Origin: a virus | DNA: 21,870 bases | Virus record (IMG/VR): IMGVR_UViG_3300042505_001147 | Span: 1 to 21,870 of that record | Strand: one strand, 5' to 3' | Shown: piece by piece, positions 1 to 7,687 of the stretch | Position numbering within the stretch: position 1 is the first letter of the stretch | Layout of the letters: each line of letters starts with the position of its first letter | The notes under the pieces: model-generated | Databases searched by the model: none | What the model was told of the DNA's origin: nothing | Seen by the model: the letters and a program-made list of their open reading frames with translations, nothing else | Made by a program: the position numbers and the translations under genes

Positions 1-156
1 TTCATCTCAAATTACTGCAGGTTCTACTACAAATTTTGCAACTGATGTAAAAACTCAATTAAACTCAAATACAGTAGTTAGTGGTTCATCTCAAATTACA
101 TACGCAAGTATCTCATCTATCCCAGCAGGAATAGTAAGTGGCTCATCTCAAGTAAG
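1..156 (+). repeat. Direct repeats encoding SGSSQ(I/V) in the tail fibre shaft
   Basis: The 15 bases at 1-15 recur exactly at 85-99, and a diverged copy lies at 141-152 within the codons for SGSSQV. The repeat is in frame and gives a recurring SGSSQI motif. It probably reflects a repetitive shaft and can support recombination between fibre genes. The array continues past the left edge, so copy number is unknown. Confidence 0.7.
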
Positions 157-724
157 TTTAGGTTCTGCTAGTGGAAATATCGCATTGGCAACTCAAACAA
201 CCGGTGATTATGTTGCAAGTTTAGTAGCATCAACGGGTGTTACAATCACAAATAATAGTGGTGAAAATGCAACCCCATCAATCGCAATCGGTCAAGCAGT
301 AGCAACTTCATCAAATGTTCAATTTAACTCATTGGGTATCGGTATGGCAGCATCCGCTACTGCAGGTAGAATTGATGCAACAAATGACGTAGTTGCATTC
401 TCATCTTCAGATATTCGTTTCAAAGAAAACATTACTCCAATCGAAAACGCATTGGATAAGATTTCTAAGATTAGTGGTAACACTTATGATTGGAAAGCTG
501 AAAACAAAGCTGAACACGGATACGAAGGAAACGATGTGGGTGTAATCGCACAAGAAATTGAAGCAGTATTACCTCAATTAGTTCAAACAAGAGAAAGTGG
601 TTTCAAAGCAGTTAAATACGATAAATTGGTAGCATTATTAATTGAAGGTATCAAAGAACAACAAACACAAATTCATTCTTTAACAATCGAAATCGAAAAG
701 TTAAAAGAAGCAAAAGGTTTATAA
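2..724 (+). CDS. Tail fibre protein C-terminal part with S74 intramolecular chaperone (5' end outside window)
   Basis: The frame is open to the left edge, so this is the C-terminal part of a longer tail fibre or spike protein. The in-frame TTG at 185 is not a convincing start. The first ~60 codons are low-complexity, Ser/Thr/Gly-rich and contain three SGSSQ-type repeats, typical of fibre shafts. The last ~105 residues match the peptidase S74 (endosialidase-type) chaperone: SSSDIRFKENI (Ser codon 407-409, Asp 410-412), then a GVIAQEIEAVLPQLV segment and a C-terminal coiled coil (EQQTQIHSLTIEIEKLKEA). In this family the domain trimerises the fibre and then cuts itself off just before the conserved Ser, so the mature fibre probably ends near codon 406. 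The next gene starts 3 bases after the stop. The S74 assignment is strong; which fibre of the virion this is cannot be told. Confidence 0.9.
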   Translation, partial: SSQITAGSTTNFATDVKTQLNSNTVVSGSSQITYASISSIPAGIVSGSSQVSLGSASGNIALATQTTGDYVASLVASTGVTITNNSGENATPSIAIGQAVATSSNVQFNSLGIGMAASATAGRIDATNDVVAFSSSDIRFKENITPIENALDKISKISGNTYDWKAENKAEHGYEGNDVGVIAQEIEAVLPQLVQTRESGFKAVKYDKLVALLIEGIKEQQTQIHSLTIEIEKLKEAKGL

Positions 725-727
725 TAA

Positions 728-1726
728 ATGTATGATGTATATTACACCACCGCTGGAGGACCCTGGTTCAACAGTGGTGCTGATATATGGGTAACTAATT
801 GGATAAAAGAAGTGGCTCCTAACTTAGAAGTTAAGCCACTTCTTATTTTCCATAGACACAAACCTATAAATTACGAAGAATTTCCAATTGATATTGACCA
901 TGTTTGGGAAACCAACGAAGATAAAATTATTGAAATCTTTGAAGGTGCAAGACGCATACATATATTACATGGACATTACACCCCAACCAAAGCAGTTCAT
1001 CAAAATTTAGAAAAGATTGATTCAATTGTTTTCCATAATTTAACCAAAGTGTCTTTAATGGCACAGATGGGAAAAGAAGAATATCTACATTGGTACGGAA
1101 ATTGGGAATATGAAAACGAATTAATTGATAAAATTAAAAATAAAGTTTGGGTAGGATTGTATCATTTTCCATATGAAACGGAAAATTTACATCATATTCC
1201 AAATAATTATACATTCACACAAAATAAAGAACTTTCAACATCAGTAGAATTAGGATATGCAGCAAGAGTTGAAGGTAGAAAAAATGTTGAATACATGGAT
1301 GGGTTAGGTGGATTCATTTCTACTAATTCAGAAACATTCAACAAATATTATAAAAAGAAATATGGATACAAATTTGAAAAAGCAAAAATTTACAAGTTTG
1401 ATTACAAATATAAAGAAAGGTTCTATGGACTTGATTGGGGAATATCTCATTCTTGCTTTCAATATGAACCATTTGGATATGGAATATTTGAAGCAGTCGA
1501 TTGGGGTAAATTACCAATATTACATGAAACATGGCATGTTCCACTTGACTATAAGTACAAAGCGATTGATGAGGAAACATTTAAAAAAACCTACGAAACA
1601 ATTTGTCAGGATGATTACGAAACCCGTAAAGTAGAATTTGAAAAACTTAAAAATTGGATGATTAAAAACTTTTCCAATAAAGATGAGTGGAAAGAAAAAC
1701 TTTTAGATATTTATAACGGAGAATAA
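728..1726 (+). CDS. GT-B fold glycosyltransferase (family 4-like)
   Basis: A 332-residue protein expected to transfer a sugar from a nucleotide donor. The strongest sign is the C-terminal EPFGYGIFE segment with E247 and E255, the E-x7-E signature of retaining GT4-type enzymes, followed by AVDWGKLPIL, the usual sugar-nucleotide binding turn. The N-terminus (TAGGPWFNSGADIW) resembles the glycine-rich start of a GT-B domain, HGHYTP (~98-103) fits the inter-strand loop, and YAARVEGRKN starts the second Rossmann domain. No membrane segment or signal peptide is visible. It starts 3 bases after the tail fibre stop and ends 11 bases before the adhesin gene, so it is probably co-transcribed with the fibre. 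It may glycosylate a virion protein or alter a host surface glycan. Acceptor and sugar are unknown. Confidence 0.75.
   Translation: MYDVYYTTAGGPWFNSGADIWVTNWIKEVAPNLEVKPLLIFHRHKPINYEEFPIDIDHVWETNEDKIIEIFEGARRIHILHGHYTPTKAVHQNLEKIDSIVFHNLTKVSLMAQMGKEEYLHWYGNWEYENELIDKIKNKVWVGLYHFPYETENLHHIPNNYTFTQNKELSTSVELGYAARVEGRKNVEYMDGLGGFISTNSETFNKYYKKKYGYKFEKAKIYKFDYKYKERFYGLDWGISHSCFQYEPFGYGIFEAVDWGKLPILHETWHVPLDYKYKAIDEETFKKTYETICQDDYETRKVEFEKLKNWMIKNFSNKDEWKEKLLDIYNGE
1707..1715 (+). promoter_or_regulatory. ATATTTATA box, candidate late promoter for the Hint/LamG gene
   Basis: Exact copy of a 9-base motif found before several structural genes here, 22 bases before the ATG at 1738. It lies inside the last codons of the glycosyltransferase gene (encoding Asp-Ile-Tyr), so chance occurrence is more possible than for the intergenic copies. 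Confidence 0.4.
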
Positions 1727-1737
1727 CACTTTATACT

Positions 1738-3456
1738 ATGGCAAGAACAAATTTATCATTAGGTAATTTATATAGAGCAACAGTGGGTTCGGAAAGAACT
1801 ACACAAGCTTCGTCTTTAAATGCAAGAAACGCATCGGCGGGAACTGCAGCATCAATGTTAGCATTCGCAGTTGATTCTATAACAATAAATCAACCAACTT
1901 TTACATACATAGTAGAAAGCACATCAGAAAATGCAACTTTTTCATTTGGTTCAGCCGGTTCTTTACATGGAACTAGAGTTGGAAGTGTAGCAGCAAACTA
2001 TACAGTATCATTTAATAATGCTAACTTTACAGTAGGTTCTCCAACATTAGGAGCATCTCCATCGTTTCCAATTACACCCGCAGCAATAAACGCATCAAAC
2101 TATTCCGAAGCTCAATCTACTTTGTCAATGACATATGCAGATGGATACAATTTGGCAGCAACAAATTATAATAGTACATCTACAAAAATATTATACGCAG
2201 TAGATGTTTATAATACAATTAACCAACCTGACTTTTGTCTATTGTTTGGTACACAAATAGAATTGGCAAATGGTACAATGGTAAATGTTGAAGATTTGAA
2301 TGTTGGAGATGAAATTAAATCTTGGGTACCTGCAGGATTGCCTGATGAAAATTTAGACCCTGAGAGTGACCAAATTGAATGGAGATTTTATCATTCGGAT
2401 ACTTTGGAAGGTTCTGCACAAAATGTAACAGTTACAGATTTAACTTTCAACTTTGCAGAAGGATATTTTTCACTTAATAATGGTTTAATTAAAGCAACCG
2501 AAACTCACCCTTTATATGTTTGGGATAATGAGATTGGTAAATATAAGTTTAAGAATGTAGGTGAAATTTTACCTGGAGATAAATTAGTAATGCAAGATGA
2601 AACTGAAGTAGAAGTTACTAATATCGAAATCGTAACAGATGATGTTGAAATTGTAACTGTAAATGTTGAAAATGCCGATGTATATATTTCAAATGGTTTA
2701 ATTTCACATAACAAAGGAACAACCACACAACCTTCTATACCTGCAAGTGGATTAAGATTATATGTTGACCCATCAAAAGCATCATCAACGGCAGGTACTG
2801 CAACGGCAGACTGGTTAGACCTTTCGGGTTATAATACCGGTGTAAGACCTGCAGGTGTTGCAAACGCAGCAAGTATTACTGGAGGTAACCCATCGTATAA
2901 TGCAGGAGCAAGTAGAAAGGAAAAATATTGGGCAGGAAATGGTACAAACCAATTTTGGTACAAAGATACTACTACAAATATCAATGGTGGCATTTCCCAA
3001 TTCAATACCAATACTGGTACAATTCATATGTGGATTAGACCTACAACAACATTAGGTGTAGGGTCAAGACATATTTTTGATTACGCAGGATTTTATGGTT
3101 TAGCAATCGAATCAACTGATAGTTCTACATTAAATAGAGTTAGATTCTATGGTAGTACATTAGGAAATAGTGCACAATTAACGACTTCATTATCATCAAA
3201 TGTGTGGTATATGATTTCGGCAACATTCCAACCAAGTGGTACAACTACCGTTTATGTGGATGGAACATCGGTAGGAACATTTACAGCATCTGCATTCACT
3301 GCACCATCTAATACTAATTTTTTAACAATTGGTAGTAATAGTGCAAGAACAACATTTTGGAATGGACAAATCGGACCAGTATTGTTCTATAATGTATTAC
3401 AAAATTCGACAAAAGTAACAGAAACATATAATTATTTCTCACCAACATACAAATAA
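1738..3456 (+). CDS. Tail-associated adhesin with intein-like Hint domain and LamG-like domain
   Basis: A 572-residue protein in three parts. Residues 1-166 are Ser/Thr/Asn/Ala-rich and beta-type with no clear family. Residues 167-325 form a Hint (intein-like) domain: Cys167 in CLLFGTQIELANG (block A), T254-x-x-H257 in ATETHPLYV (block B), then VYISNGLISHN ending at His324-Asn325 (blocks F and G). Residues ~335-572 look like a concanavalin/LamG jelly roll, with GLRLYVDPS, DLSGYN, TIHMWIRP, WYMISATF, TTTVYVDGTSVG and FWNGQIGPVLFYN in the usual order; such folds often bind glycans. Cys167, the block B His and the terminal Asn are all present, so autocleavage is plausible. The residue after Asn325 is Lys, not Cys/Ser/Thr, so ordinary splicing is not expected. 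No homing endonuclease is inserted. Its position next to the fibre and sheath genes suggests a virion surface protein. Confidence 0.8.
   Translation: MARTNLSLGNLYRATVGSERTTQASSLNARNASAGTAASMLAFAVDSITINQPTFTYIVESTSENATFSFGSAGSLHGTRVGSVAANYTVSFNNANFTVGSPTLGASPSFPITPAAINASNYSEAQSTLSMTYADGYNLAATNYNSTSTKILYAVDVYNTINQPDFCLLFGTQIELANGTMVNVEDLNVGDEIKSWVPAGLPDENLDPESDQIEWRFYHSDTLEGSAQNVTVTDLTFNFAEGYFSLNNGLIKATETHPLYVWDNEIGKYKFKNVGEILPGDKLVMQDETEVEVTNIEIVTDDVEIVTVNVENADVYISNGLISHNKGTTTQPSIPASGLRLYVDPSKASSTAGTATADWLDLSGYNTGVRPAGVANAASITGGNPSYNAGASRKEKYWAGNGTNQFWYKDTTTNINGGISQFNTNTGTIHMWIRPTTTLGVGSRHIFDYAGFYGLAIESTDSSTLNRVRFYGSTLGNSAQLTTSLSSNVWYMISATFQPSGTTTVYVDGTSVGTFTASAFTAPSNTNFLTIGSNSARTTFWNGQIGPVLFYNVLQNSTKVTETYNYFSPTYK
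2236..2712 (+). other. Hint / bacterial-intein-like domain (159 residues) inside the adhesin
   Basis: From the Cys167 codon (2236-2238) to the Asn325 codon (2710-2712). It has all splicing blocks but no endonuclease, and Lys326 follows the terminal Asn. Bacterial intein-like type A domains are known to keep the C-terminal His-Asn while lacking a nucleophile at +1, which fits this case best. Expected chemistry is cleavage at one or both ends rather than canonical splicing; this is inference. Confidence 0.75.
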
Positions 3457-3483
3457 GATTTTGTTGTTTTGAGTTAAAAATGT

Positions 3484-3492
3484 ATATTTATA
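3484..3492 (+). promoter_or_regulatory. ATATTTATA box, candidate late promoter for tail sheath
   Basis: Intergenic copy, 35 bases before the sheath ATG. The 71-base gap also holds AAGGAG at 3492-3497, but that is about 30 bases from the start codon and so is not a normal ribosome binding site. Confidence 0.5.
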
Positions 3493-3527
3493 AGGAGAAT
3501 TAATAAATTTAAATTAAAGCATATAAG

Positions 3528-5768
3528 ATGGCAGAAAAATTAGTATCGGCAGGTGTTTTCACAAGAGAAAACGACCTTTCATTCTTACAACAAGGTGTAG
3601 CAGATATAGGTGCAGCATTCATAGGCCCGTTCAACGAAGGTCCAGTAGTTCCAACAATTGTAAATTCACAAGCTGAGTTTGCTGAATTATTTGGAGCAGC
3701 TGATGGAAAATATTATACTCCATTAGCAGTACAAAACTATTTAAGAGAAGCAGGAACTGCAACAATTTGTAGAGTAGCGGGTGTAGGTGGATATACCGCA
3801 CAAAATCCTTTACTATTAACAATAACTACGGGTTCAGTATCAGCATCAGTTGGTATTTTATTCCCTACTGATAAAAATACATTAACAACAGGATTAAGTG
3901 GTTCATCGTTTACAACATTATCAGATGGTGACTTTATCATCAGTATAACTGGTTCAACAAATTTTGCAGGAACATCATCAGTTGATTCCGAAGATACAAA
4001 CGATATTGAATCAACATTTGGTACATCTCCATTGGGAGCTAAAGGTGCATATGTATACGGATTTTTCAAAAACCATAGTGTAACAATTGGTACAAACACA
4101 TCATCTAGTGTAAGTGTATTAGATGACCAATTATTTACATTTGATGCACAAGAAGCATTAACTCCAATGATTAAATCACAAACTATTAGTGGTGACAGAT
4201 TTGATTTATTTCAATTAGAAACATTGGGTGTTGGTAATTCTGCAAATACAAAAGTAAAAATAGGTATTTCAAATATTAAAGCAGCTGGTTCAGTAAACGG
4301 AACAGATTATGGTACATTCACAATTGTAGTAAGAGACTTTGCAGATACTGAAAAGAAAAAAATTGTATTAGAAACTTATTCAAATATAAACTTAGACCCT
4401 AATTCTCCTAACTATATCGCAAGAGTAATTGGTGATAGAAAAAGAGAAATTGCTAATGATGGTAAAATAACTGAAAGTGGTGATTGGGTAAACAATTCTA
4501 AATATGTTAGAGTTGTAATGCCAGCAACATCGGCACCTGTACAATCGGTTCCATTTGGGCATTCGGCTTATACTTTACCAATATCTGCATCTGCAGCAAT
4601 TGGAGCATTGGTTCCATCTGTAACATTTGTAACTGCATCAGCAACACAAAATGGTGGTATCGATTTAGATTTTAATACGGATAATTCAATCTACTTAAAA
4701 GCAATTCCAACAGGAGCAGGTGTAGGTTCTAATTCAGCATTTGGATTGGATGCAGCAAATGGTGGTACATTATCAGTAGGTTCTTCTTTAGCACAATTCG
4801 TTGTAGCATTTCAAGAAGGATTTGATGGTATGAATCCGGCAACTCCAATCTATAAAGATTCGGATATATCTGCAGGAAACTCACAAGGTTTTAACTTAAC
4901 AAATTCTACATCAAGTGGTTCAGTTGCATATATGAAAGCAATTAACGCATTATCTAATACCGATGAATTCGATATTAATATGGTTGTAGCACCTGGTGTT
5001 ACTAAGAATGACCACTCATATGTACATACAGCAATAGTTGATATGGTAGAACAAAGAGCAGATGCTTTCTTTATTACCGAAATGGGTGATTCTGATTTAG
5101 GATTAACTGCAACGGTAACTAAAGCTAGTGAGTTAGATACTAACTACGCAGCAACTTACTACCCTTGGATTAAAACAATCGATATAAATACAAACAAATT
5201 AATCACAGTTCCACCATCAGTATTACTTCCAGGTGTATTCGCATCAAACGATAGAGTAGCAGCAGAATGGTTCGCACCAGCAGGTTTGAATAGAGGTGGT
5301 TTAGTAGGAGCAGTTAGCGTATTGAATAGATTAACTCAATCTGAAAAAGATGAATTATATGAAGGTAAAGTAAACCCAATCGTACAATTCCCAGGACAAG
5401 GTATCGTAGTATTCGGACAAAAAACATTACAAGACAAACCATCAGCATTAGATAGAATTAATGTAAGAAGATTGTTATTGACCGTTAGAAAGTATATCGC
5501 ATCTACTTCAAGATACTTAGTATTCGAACAAAATACTTCAACAACAAGAAACATATTCTTAAATATTGTTAACCCTTATTTAGAATCAATCCAACAAAGA
5601 CAAGGTTTGTACGCATTCCGTGTTGTAATGGACGATACTAATAACACACCAGATGTAATTGATAGAAACATCCTTAAAGGAGCTATCTACTTACAACCAA
5701 CTAAGACCGCTGAATTCATTCAAATTGATTTCAACATCTTACCAACTGGAGCAGCATTTAACGGATAA
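3528..5768 (+). CDS. Contractile tail sheath protein (T4 gp18-like)
   Basis: A 746-residue protein that would form the contractile outer tube of the tail. The N-terminus shows the sheath signature: FTRENDLSFLQQGV, then FIGPFNEGPVVPTIV, AEFAELFG and YYTPLAVQNYLREAG. The C-terminus has the conserved sheath core: VRRLLLTVRKYI, TSRYLVFEQN, LESIQQRQGLYAFRV and the final IQIDFNILPTGA strand. The middle (~110-450) is variable and Ser/Thr/Gly-rich, matching the protruding domains; the protein is longer than T4 gp18 (659 aa). It is followed by the tube gene, the standard order in contractile phages. The ATG at 3528 puts the conserved N-terminal segment in its usual place. Confidence 0.95.
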   Translation: MAEKLVSAGVFTRENDLSFLQQGVADIGAAFIGPFNEGPVVPTIVNSQAEFAELFGAADGKYYTPLAVQNYLREAGTATICRVAGVGGYTAQNPLLLTITTGSVSASVGILFPTDKNTLTTGLSGSSFTTLSDGDFIISITGSTNFAGTSSVDSEDTNDIESTFGTSPLGAKGAYVYGFFKNHSVTIGTNTSSSVSVLDDQLFTFDAQEALTPMIKSQTISGDRFDLFQLETLGVGNSANTKVKIGISNIKAAGSVNGTDYGTFTIVVRDFADTEKKKIVLETYSNINLDPNSPNYIARVIGDRKREIANDGKITESGDWVNNSKYVRVVMPATSAPVQSVPFGHSAYTLPISASAAIGALVPSVTFVTASATQNGGIDLDFNTDNSIYLKAIPTGAGVGSNSAFGLDAANGGTLSVGSSLAQFVVAFQEGFDGMNPATPIYKDSDISAGNSQGFNLTNSTSSGSVAYMKAINALSNTDEFDINMVVAPGVTKNDHSYVHTAIVDMVEQRADAFFITEMGDSDLGLTATVTKASELDTNYAATYYPWIKTIDINTNKLITVPPSVLLPGVFASNDRVAAEWFAPAGLNRGGLVGAVSVLNRLTQSEKDELYEGKVNPIVQFPGQGIVVFGQKTLQDKPSALDRINVRRLLLTVRKYIASTSRYLVFEQNTSTTRNIFLNIVNPYLESIQQRQGLYAFRVVMDDTNNTPDVIDRNILKGAIYLQPTKTAEFIQIDFNILPTGAAFNG

Positions 5769-5780
5769 TTTAGAAAATAG

Positions 5781-5789
5781 ATATTTATA
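5781..5789 (+). promoter_or_regulatory. ATATTTATA box, candidate late promoter for tail tube
   Basis: Intergenic copy followed by TAAAAG, 25 bases before the tube ATG. The gap is 46 bases and very AT-rich. A separate promoter here would allow high tube expression. Confidence 0.5.
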
Positions 5790-5814
5790 TAAAAGAATTA
5801 AAAAATAAAGTAAA

Positions 5815-6306
5815 ATGCCAGAAATATTAGAGTTTGATAAAATTTTCTATAAGAATTTTGAGCCGAAGATGTCCAACAGATTTATAATGGAAATCGATGG
5901 CATCCAATCGTATATTATCAAAACAGCACAAAGACCTACTATCACATCCGAAGTAGTTGAATTAGACCACATCAATGTAAAAAGAAAGCTTAAAGGTAAA
6001 TCAACTTGGGATGATGTAGAAATCACTCTATATGACCCAATTGCCCCATCCGGAGCTCAACAGGTAATGGATTGGATTAGATTATCACATGAGTCAATCA
6101 CAGGTAGAGATGGATACGCTGCATTCTACAAAAAAAGAATTAAATTCTTTTCATTAGGCCCAGTAGGAGATAAAGTTGAAGAATGGACATTAATAGGTGC
6201 ATTTATCACTCAAGCAAACTTTGGTGAAATGGATTGGTCAAACACAACAGACCCAGTTTCAATCACATTGACTTTAGCATATGATTATGCTATCTTAGAA
6301 TACTAA
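5815..6306 (+). CDS. Tail tube protein (T4 gp19-like)
   Basis: A 163-residue protein, the same length as T4 gp19, expected to polymerise as hexamers into the inner tail tube under the sheath. Supporting segments are KMSNRFIMEIDGI near the N-terminus, VELDHINVKRKLKGK with WDDVEITLYDP in the middle, and the C-terminal beta strands ITQANFGEMDW and VSITLTLAYDYAIL, all typical of phage tube proteins. It follows the sheath gene and is closed by a strong terminator, so sheath and tube form their own transcription block. Confidence 0.93.
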   Translation: MPEILEFDKIFYKNFEPKMSNRFIMEIDGIQSYIIKTAQRPTITSEVVELDHINVKRKLKGKSTWDDVEITLYDPIAPSGAQQVMDWIRLSHESITGRDGYAAFYKKRIKFFSLGPVGDKVEEWTLIGAFITQANFGEMDWSNTTDPVSITLTLAYDYAILEY

Positions 6307-6326
6307 TCGTATTAACATTATAAAAG

Positions 6327-6357
6327 AAAAGGATACCCACAAAGTATCCTTTTTTTA
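6327..6357 (+). terminator. Rho-independent terminator after tail tube gene
   Basis: A perfect 10-bp stem (6327-6336 with 6344-6353; core GGATAC/GTATCC) with a 7-base loop, running into a T-rich tract (seven T at 6350-6356, then more after one A). It lies 20 bases after the tube stop codon and before the next candidate promoter. It is the only convincing intrinsic terminator seen in the window. Confidence 0.88.
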
Positions 6358-6373
6358 TTTTTTCAAAAACATA

Positions 6374-6382
6374 ATATATATA
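6374..6382 (+). promoter_or_regulatory. Degenerate late-promoter-like box (ATATATATA)
   Basis: One mismatch from the ATATTTATA motif and followed by ATAAAG, as the copy at 7417 is followed by CTAAAG. It lies 20 bases before the ATG at 6403 and just after the terminator, where a new promoter would be needed. Weaker than the exact copies because AT repeats are common here. Confidence 0.35.
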
Positions 6383-6402
6383 ATAAAGACAAAAGTTATA
6401 TT

Positions 6403-7215
6403 ATGGAACAAAACATTGAACAACAAGTTACAAGAGGATTGGGTGGATTTCAACAACAAGGACAAAAATCATACCCATTCCCAACAGAGATTATTAGTTT
6501 ACCATCTAAAGGATTATGTTATCCTGAATCATCTCCACTATCTAAAGGAGAAATTACAATTAAGTTAATGACCGCAAAAGAAGAAGACATTTTGACTTCT
6601 ACTAATTTAATTCGTAAAGGTATTCAATTAGATAAGTTATTAGAATCTATCGTAGTTGAACCTGGAGTTAATATCAATGATTTATTAGTAGGTGATAAGA
6701 ATGCAATATTAGTTACAAGTAGAATGTTAGCATTCGGACCAGATTACCCAATCACAGTTAGAGATAATGGTACTAGAAAAAACGAAGAAGTAAATGTTGA
6801 TTTATCTAAAATTGAAATAAAAGAAATAGATGAATCACTACTAAATAGACAAAATGAGTATGATTTCGTTTTACCTGTTTCAAAAACACCTATTAAGTTC
6901 AAATTATTAACACATGGTGATGAATTGGCAATAAATAAAGATGTTGAGGCTAGTGAAAAAATAACAAAGCAAGGTAATGAAATTACTGCTAGATATAGAA
7001 AAATTATAATAGAAGTCAATGGTAATAGAGATTTAGGCCATATTAGTAATTTTGTTGCAAATCAATTACTTGCAGGAGATAGTAGAGGTTTGAGAAAATA
7101 TATGAAAAGTATAACACCTGATTTAAACTTAACATTTGAATACACGCATTCAGACGGTGAAACGGAGGCACTAAGAATCCCATTTGGGGTTGACTTTTTT
7201 TACCCTACCGAGTAA
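6403..7215 (+). CDS. Baseplate hub assembly protein (T4 gp26-like)
   Basis: A 270-residue protein recognised as the T4-type base plate protein family (gp26). Diagnostic segments are SLPSKGLCYP (residues 32-41), MTAKEEDIL (56-64), TNLIRKGIQLDKLLE, the LLVGDKNAILVTSRMLAFG segment and a C-terminal region ending in IPFGVDFFYPTE. T4 gp26 is 208 aa; this one is longer. In T4 gp26 acts in hub assembly and is not a major tail component; in many tailed phages the gene at this position, just before the tape measure, is a tail assembly chaperone. Its last 32 bases overlap the next reading frame, which is shifted by +1; a run of seven T lies in the overlap. Confidence 0.8.
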   Translation: MEQNIEQQVTRGLGGFQQQGQKSYPFPTEIISLPSKGLCYPESSPLSKGEITIKLMTAKEEDILTSTNLIRKGIQLDKLLESIVVEPGVNINDLLVGDKNAILVTSRMLAFGPDYPITVRDNGTRKNEEVNVDLSKIEIKEIDESLLNRQNEYDFVLPVSKTPIKFKLLTHGDELAINKDVEASEKITKQGNEITARYRKIIIEVNGNRDLGHISNFVANQLLAGDSRGLRKYMKSITPDLNLTFEYTHSDGETEALRIPFGVDFFYPTE

Positions 7216-7417
7216 TTACTCTTTAATTTTACACGAAAAAATATTTCAAATGATATATTTTGCCAATGGTGGATTTAATTGGCATGATTTATATTATATG
7301 CCTATTAAATTAAGAGAATTTTATTGGAGAGAGTTATTAAAAACAAAAGATTCCGAAAAGAAATCATATGAAAAGGCATCTAAAAAATCAAATACATCAA
7401 AAACCTCTAGAAAGTAA
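7184..7417 (+). CDS. gp51-like baseplate hub assembly protein (short; start uncertain, possibly a frameshift product)
   Basis: The product contains IFQMIYFANGG then FNWHDLYYMPIKLREFY, a pattern I associate with gp51-type proteins that follow gp26 in T4-like phages, and ends in a charged Lys/Ser-rich tail. T4 gp51 itself is much longer (249 aa). The start is unclear. Frame +2 is open from 7175; TTG 7184 would give 77 residues; ATG 7250 would give 55 but cuts off the LHEKIF segment that appears to belong to the domain. Alternatively the frame is entered by a shift from the gp26-like gene. No ribosome binding site precedes either start. The position between gp26-like and tape measure genes supports an assembly role. 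Confidence 0.65.
   Translation: MGLTFFTLPSNYSLILHEKIFQMIYFANGGFNWHDLYYMPIKLREFYWRELLKTKDSEKKSYEKASKKSNTSKTSRK
7195..7201 (+). other. T7 run in gp26/gp51 overlap, candidate translational slippage site
   Basis: In the gp26-like frame this reads GAC TTT TTT TAC. A +1 (or -2) shift here reads on as TTT TTT ACC CTA and joins the two proteins into one. A homopolymer of this type is a plausible slippery site, but no stimulatory structure was identified. Confidence 0.35.
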
Positions 7418-7425
7418 TATTTATA
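7417..7425 (+). promoter_or_regulatory. ATATTTATA box, candidate late promoter for small gene and tape measure
   Basis: Exact copy overlapping the stop codon of the gp51-like gene by one base, followed by CTAAAG, 13 bases before ATG 7439. It would drive the small gene and the tape measure gene, which overlap by one base. Confidence 0.48.
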
Positions 7426-7438
7426 CTAAAGTATTTTT

Positions 7439-7687
7439 ATGCCGAAGAAAACATTGGTAGAAGTTAATATATTTAATAAATTATTTAACTTATTCATAAA
7501 AGCAAAATCCGATAATAAAGAACATGAGTTTATTAGGAATATGCAAAAAAAAGACCCTAAATTGGGTAAATTATATTCAATGTGGAATGATAAGATGGAT
7601 ATTGCATTGAATCAAATGAAAGGTATTTTACAAAGTAAGGGATTGGATACAACTGAAATAGATAAAGTTCTTAATAAAAGATACTAA
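7439..7687 (+). CDS. Small helical protein of unknown function before the tape measure gene
   Basis: An 82-residue Lys-rich protein (MPKKTLVEVNIFNKLFNLF...) that looks alpha-helical throughout, with no membrane segment. I do not recognise a family. Its stop codon shares one base with the tape measure start (TAATG), indicating translational coupling, so it may assist tape measure folding or hub assembly. That role is inferred from position only. Confidence 0.7.
   Translation: MPKKTLVEVNIFNKLFNLFIKAKSDNKEHEFIRNMQKKDPKLGKLYSMWNDKMDIALNQMKGILQSKGLDTTEIDKVLNKRY

Noticed and set aside
1-156. Short direct repeats considered as a CRISPR-like array
   Set aside because: They are in-frame coding repeats with irregular spacing and give a regular protein motif; no palindromic repeat or uniform spacer.
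185-187. TTG as start of the first tail fibre gene
   Set aside because: The same frame is open to the left edge and encodes SGSSQ repeats upstream of this codon, so the gene starts outside the window.
1308-1634. 108-codon + strand frame inside the glycosyltransferase gene
   Set aside because: It overlaps the E-x7-E region of the glycosyltransferase in another frame; Lys/His/Met-rich translation typical of an out-of-frame shadow.
1738-3456. A full mobile intein with homing endonuclease
   Set aside because: The Hint region is only 159 residues with no LAGLIDADG or HNH segment, and the +1 residue is Lys, so it is not a canonical mobile intein.
3737-4099. 120-codon minus-strand frame inside the tail sheath gene
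   Set aside because: Antisense to the certain sheath gene and without independent support.
6307-6402. tRNA or small RNA gene in the longest intergenic gap
   Set aside because: The only structure is the terminator hairpin; no cloverleaf or other conserved fold is visible.
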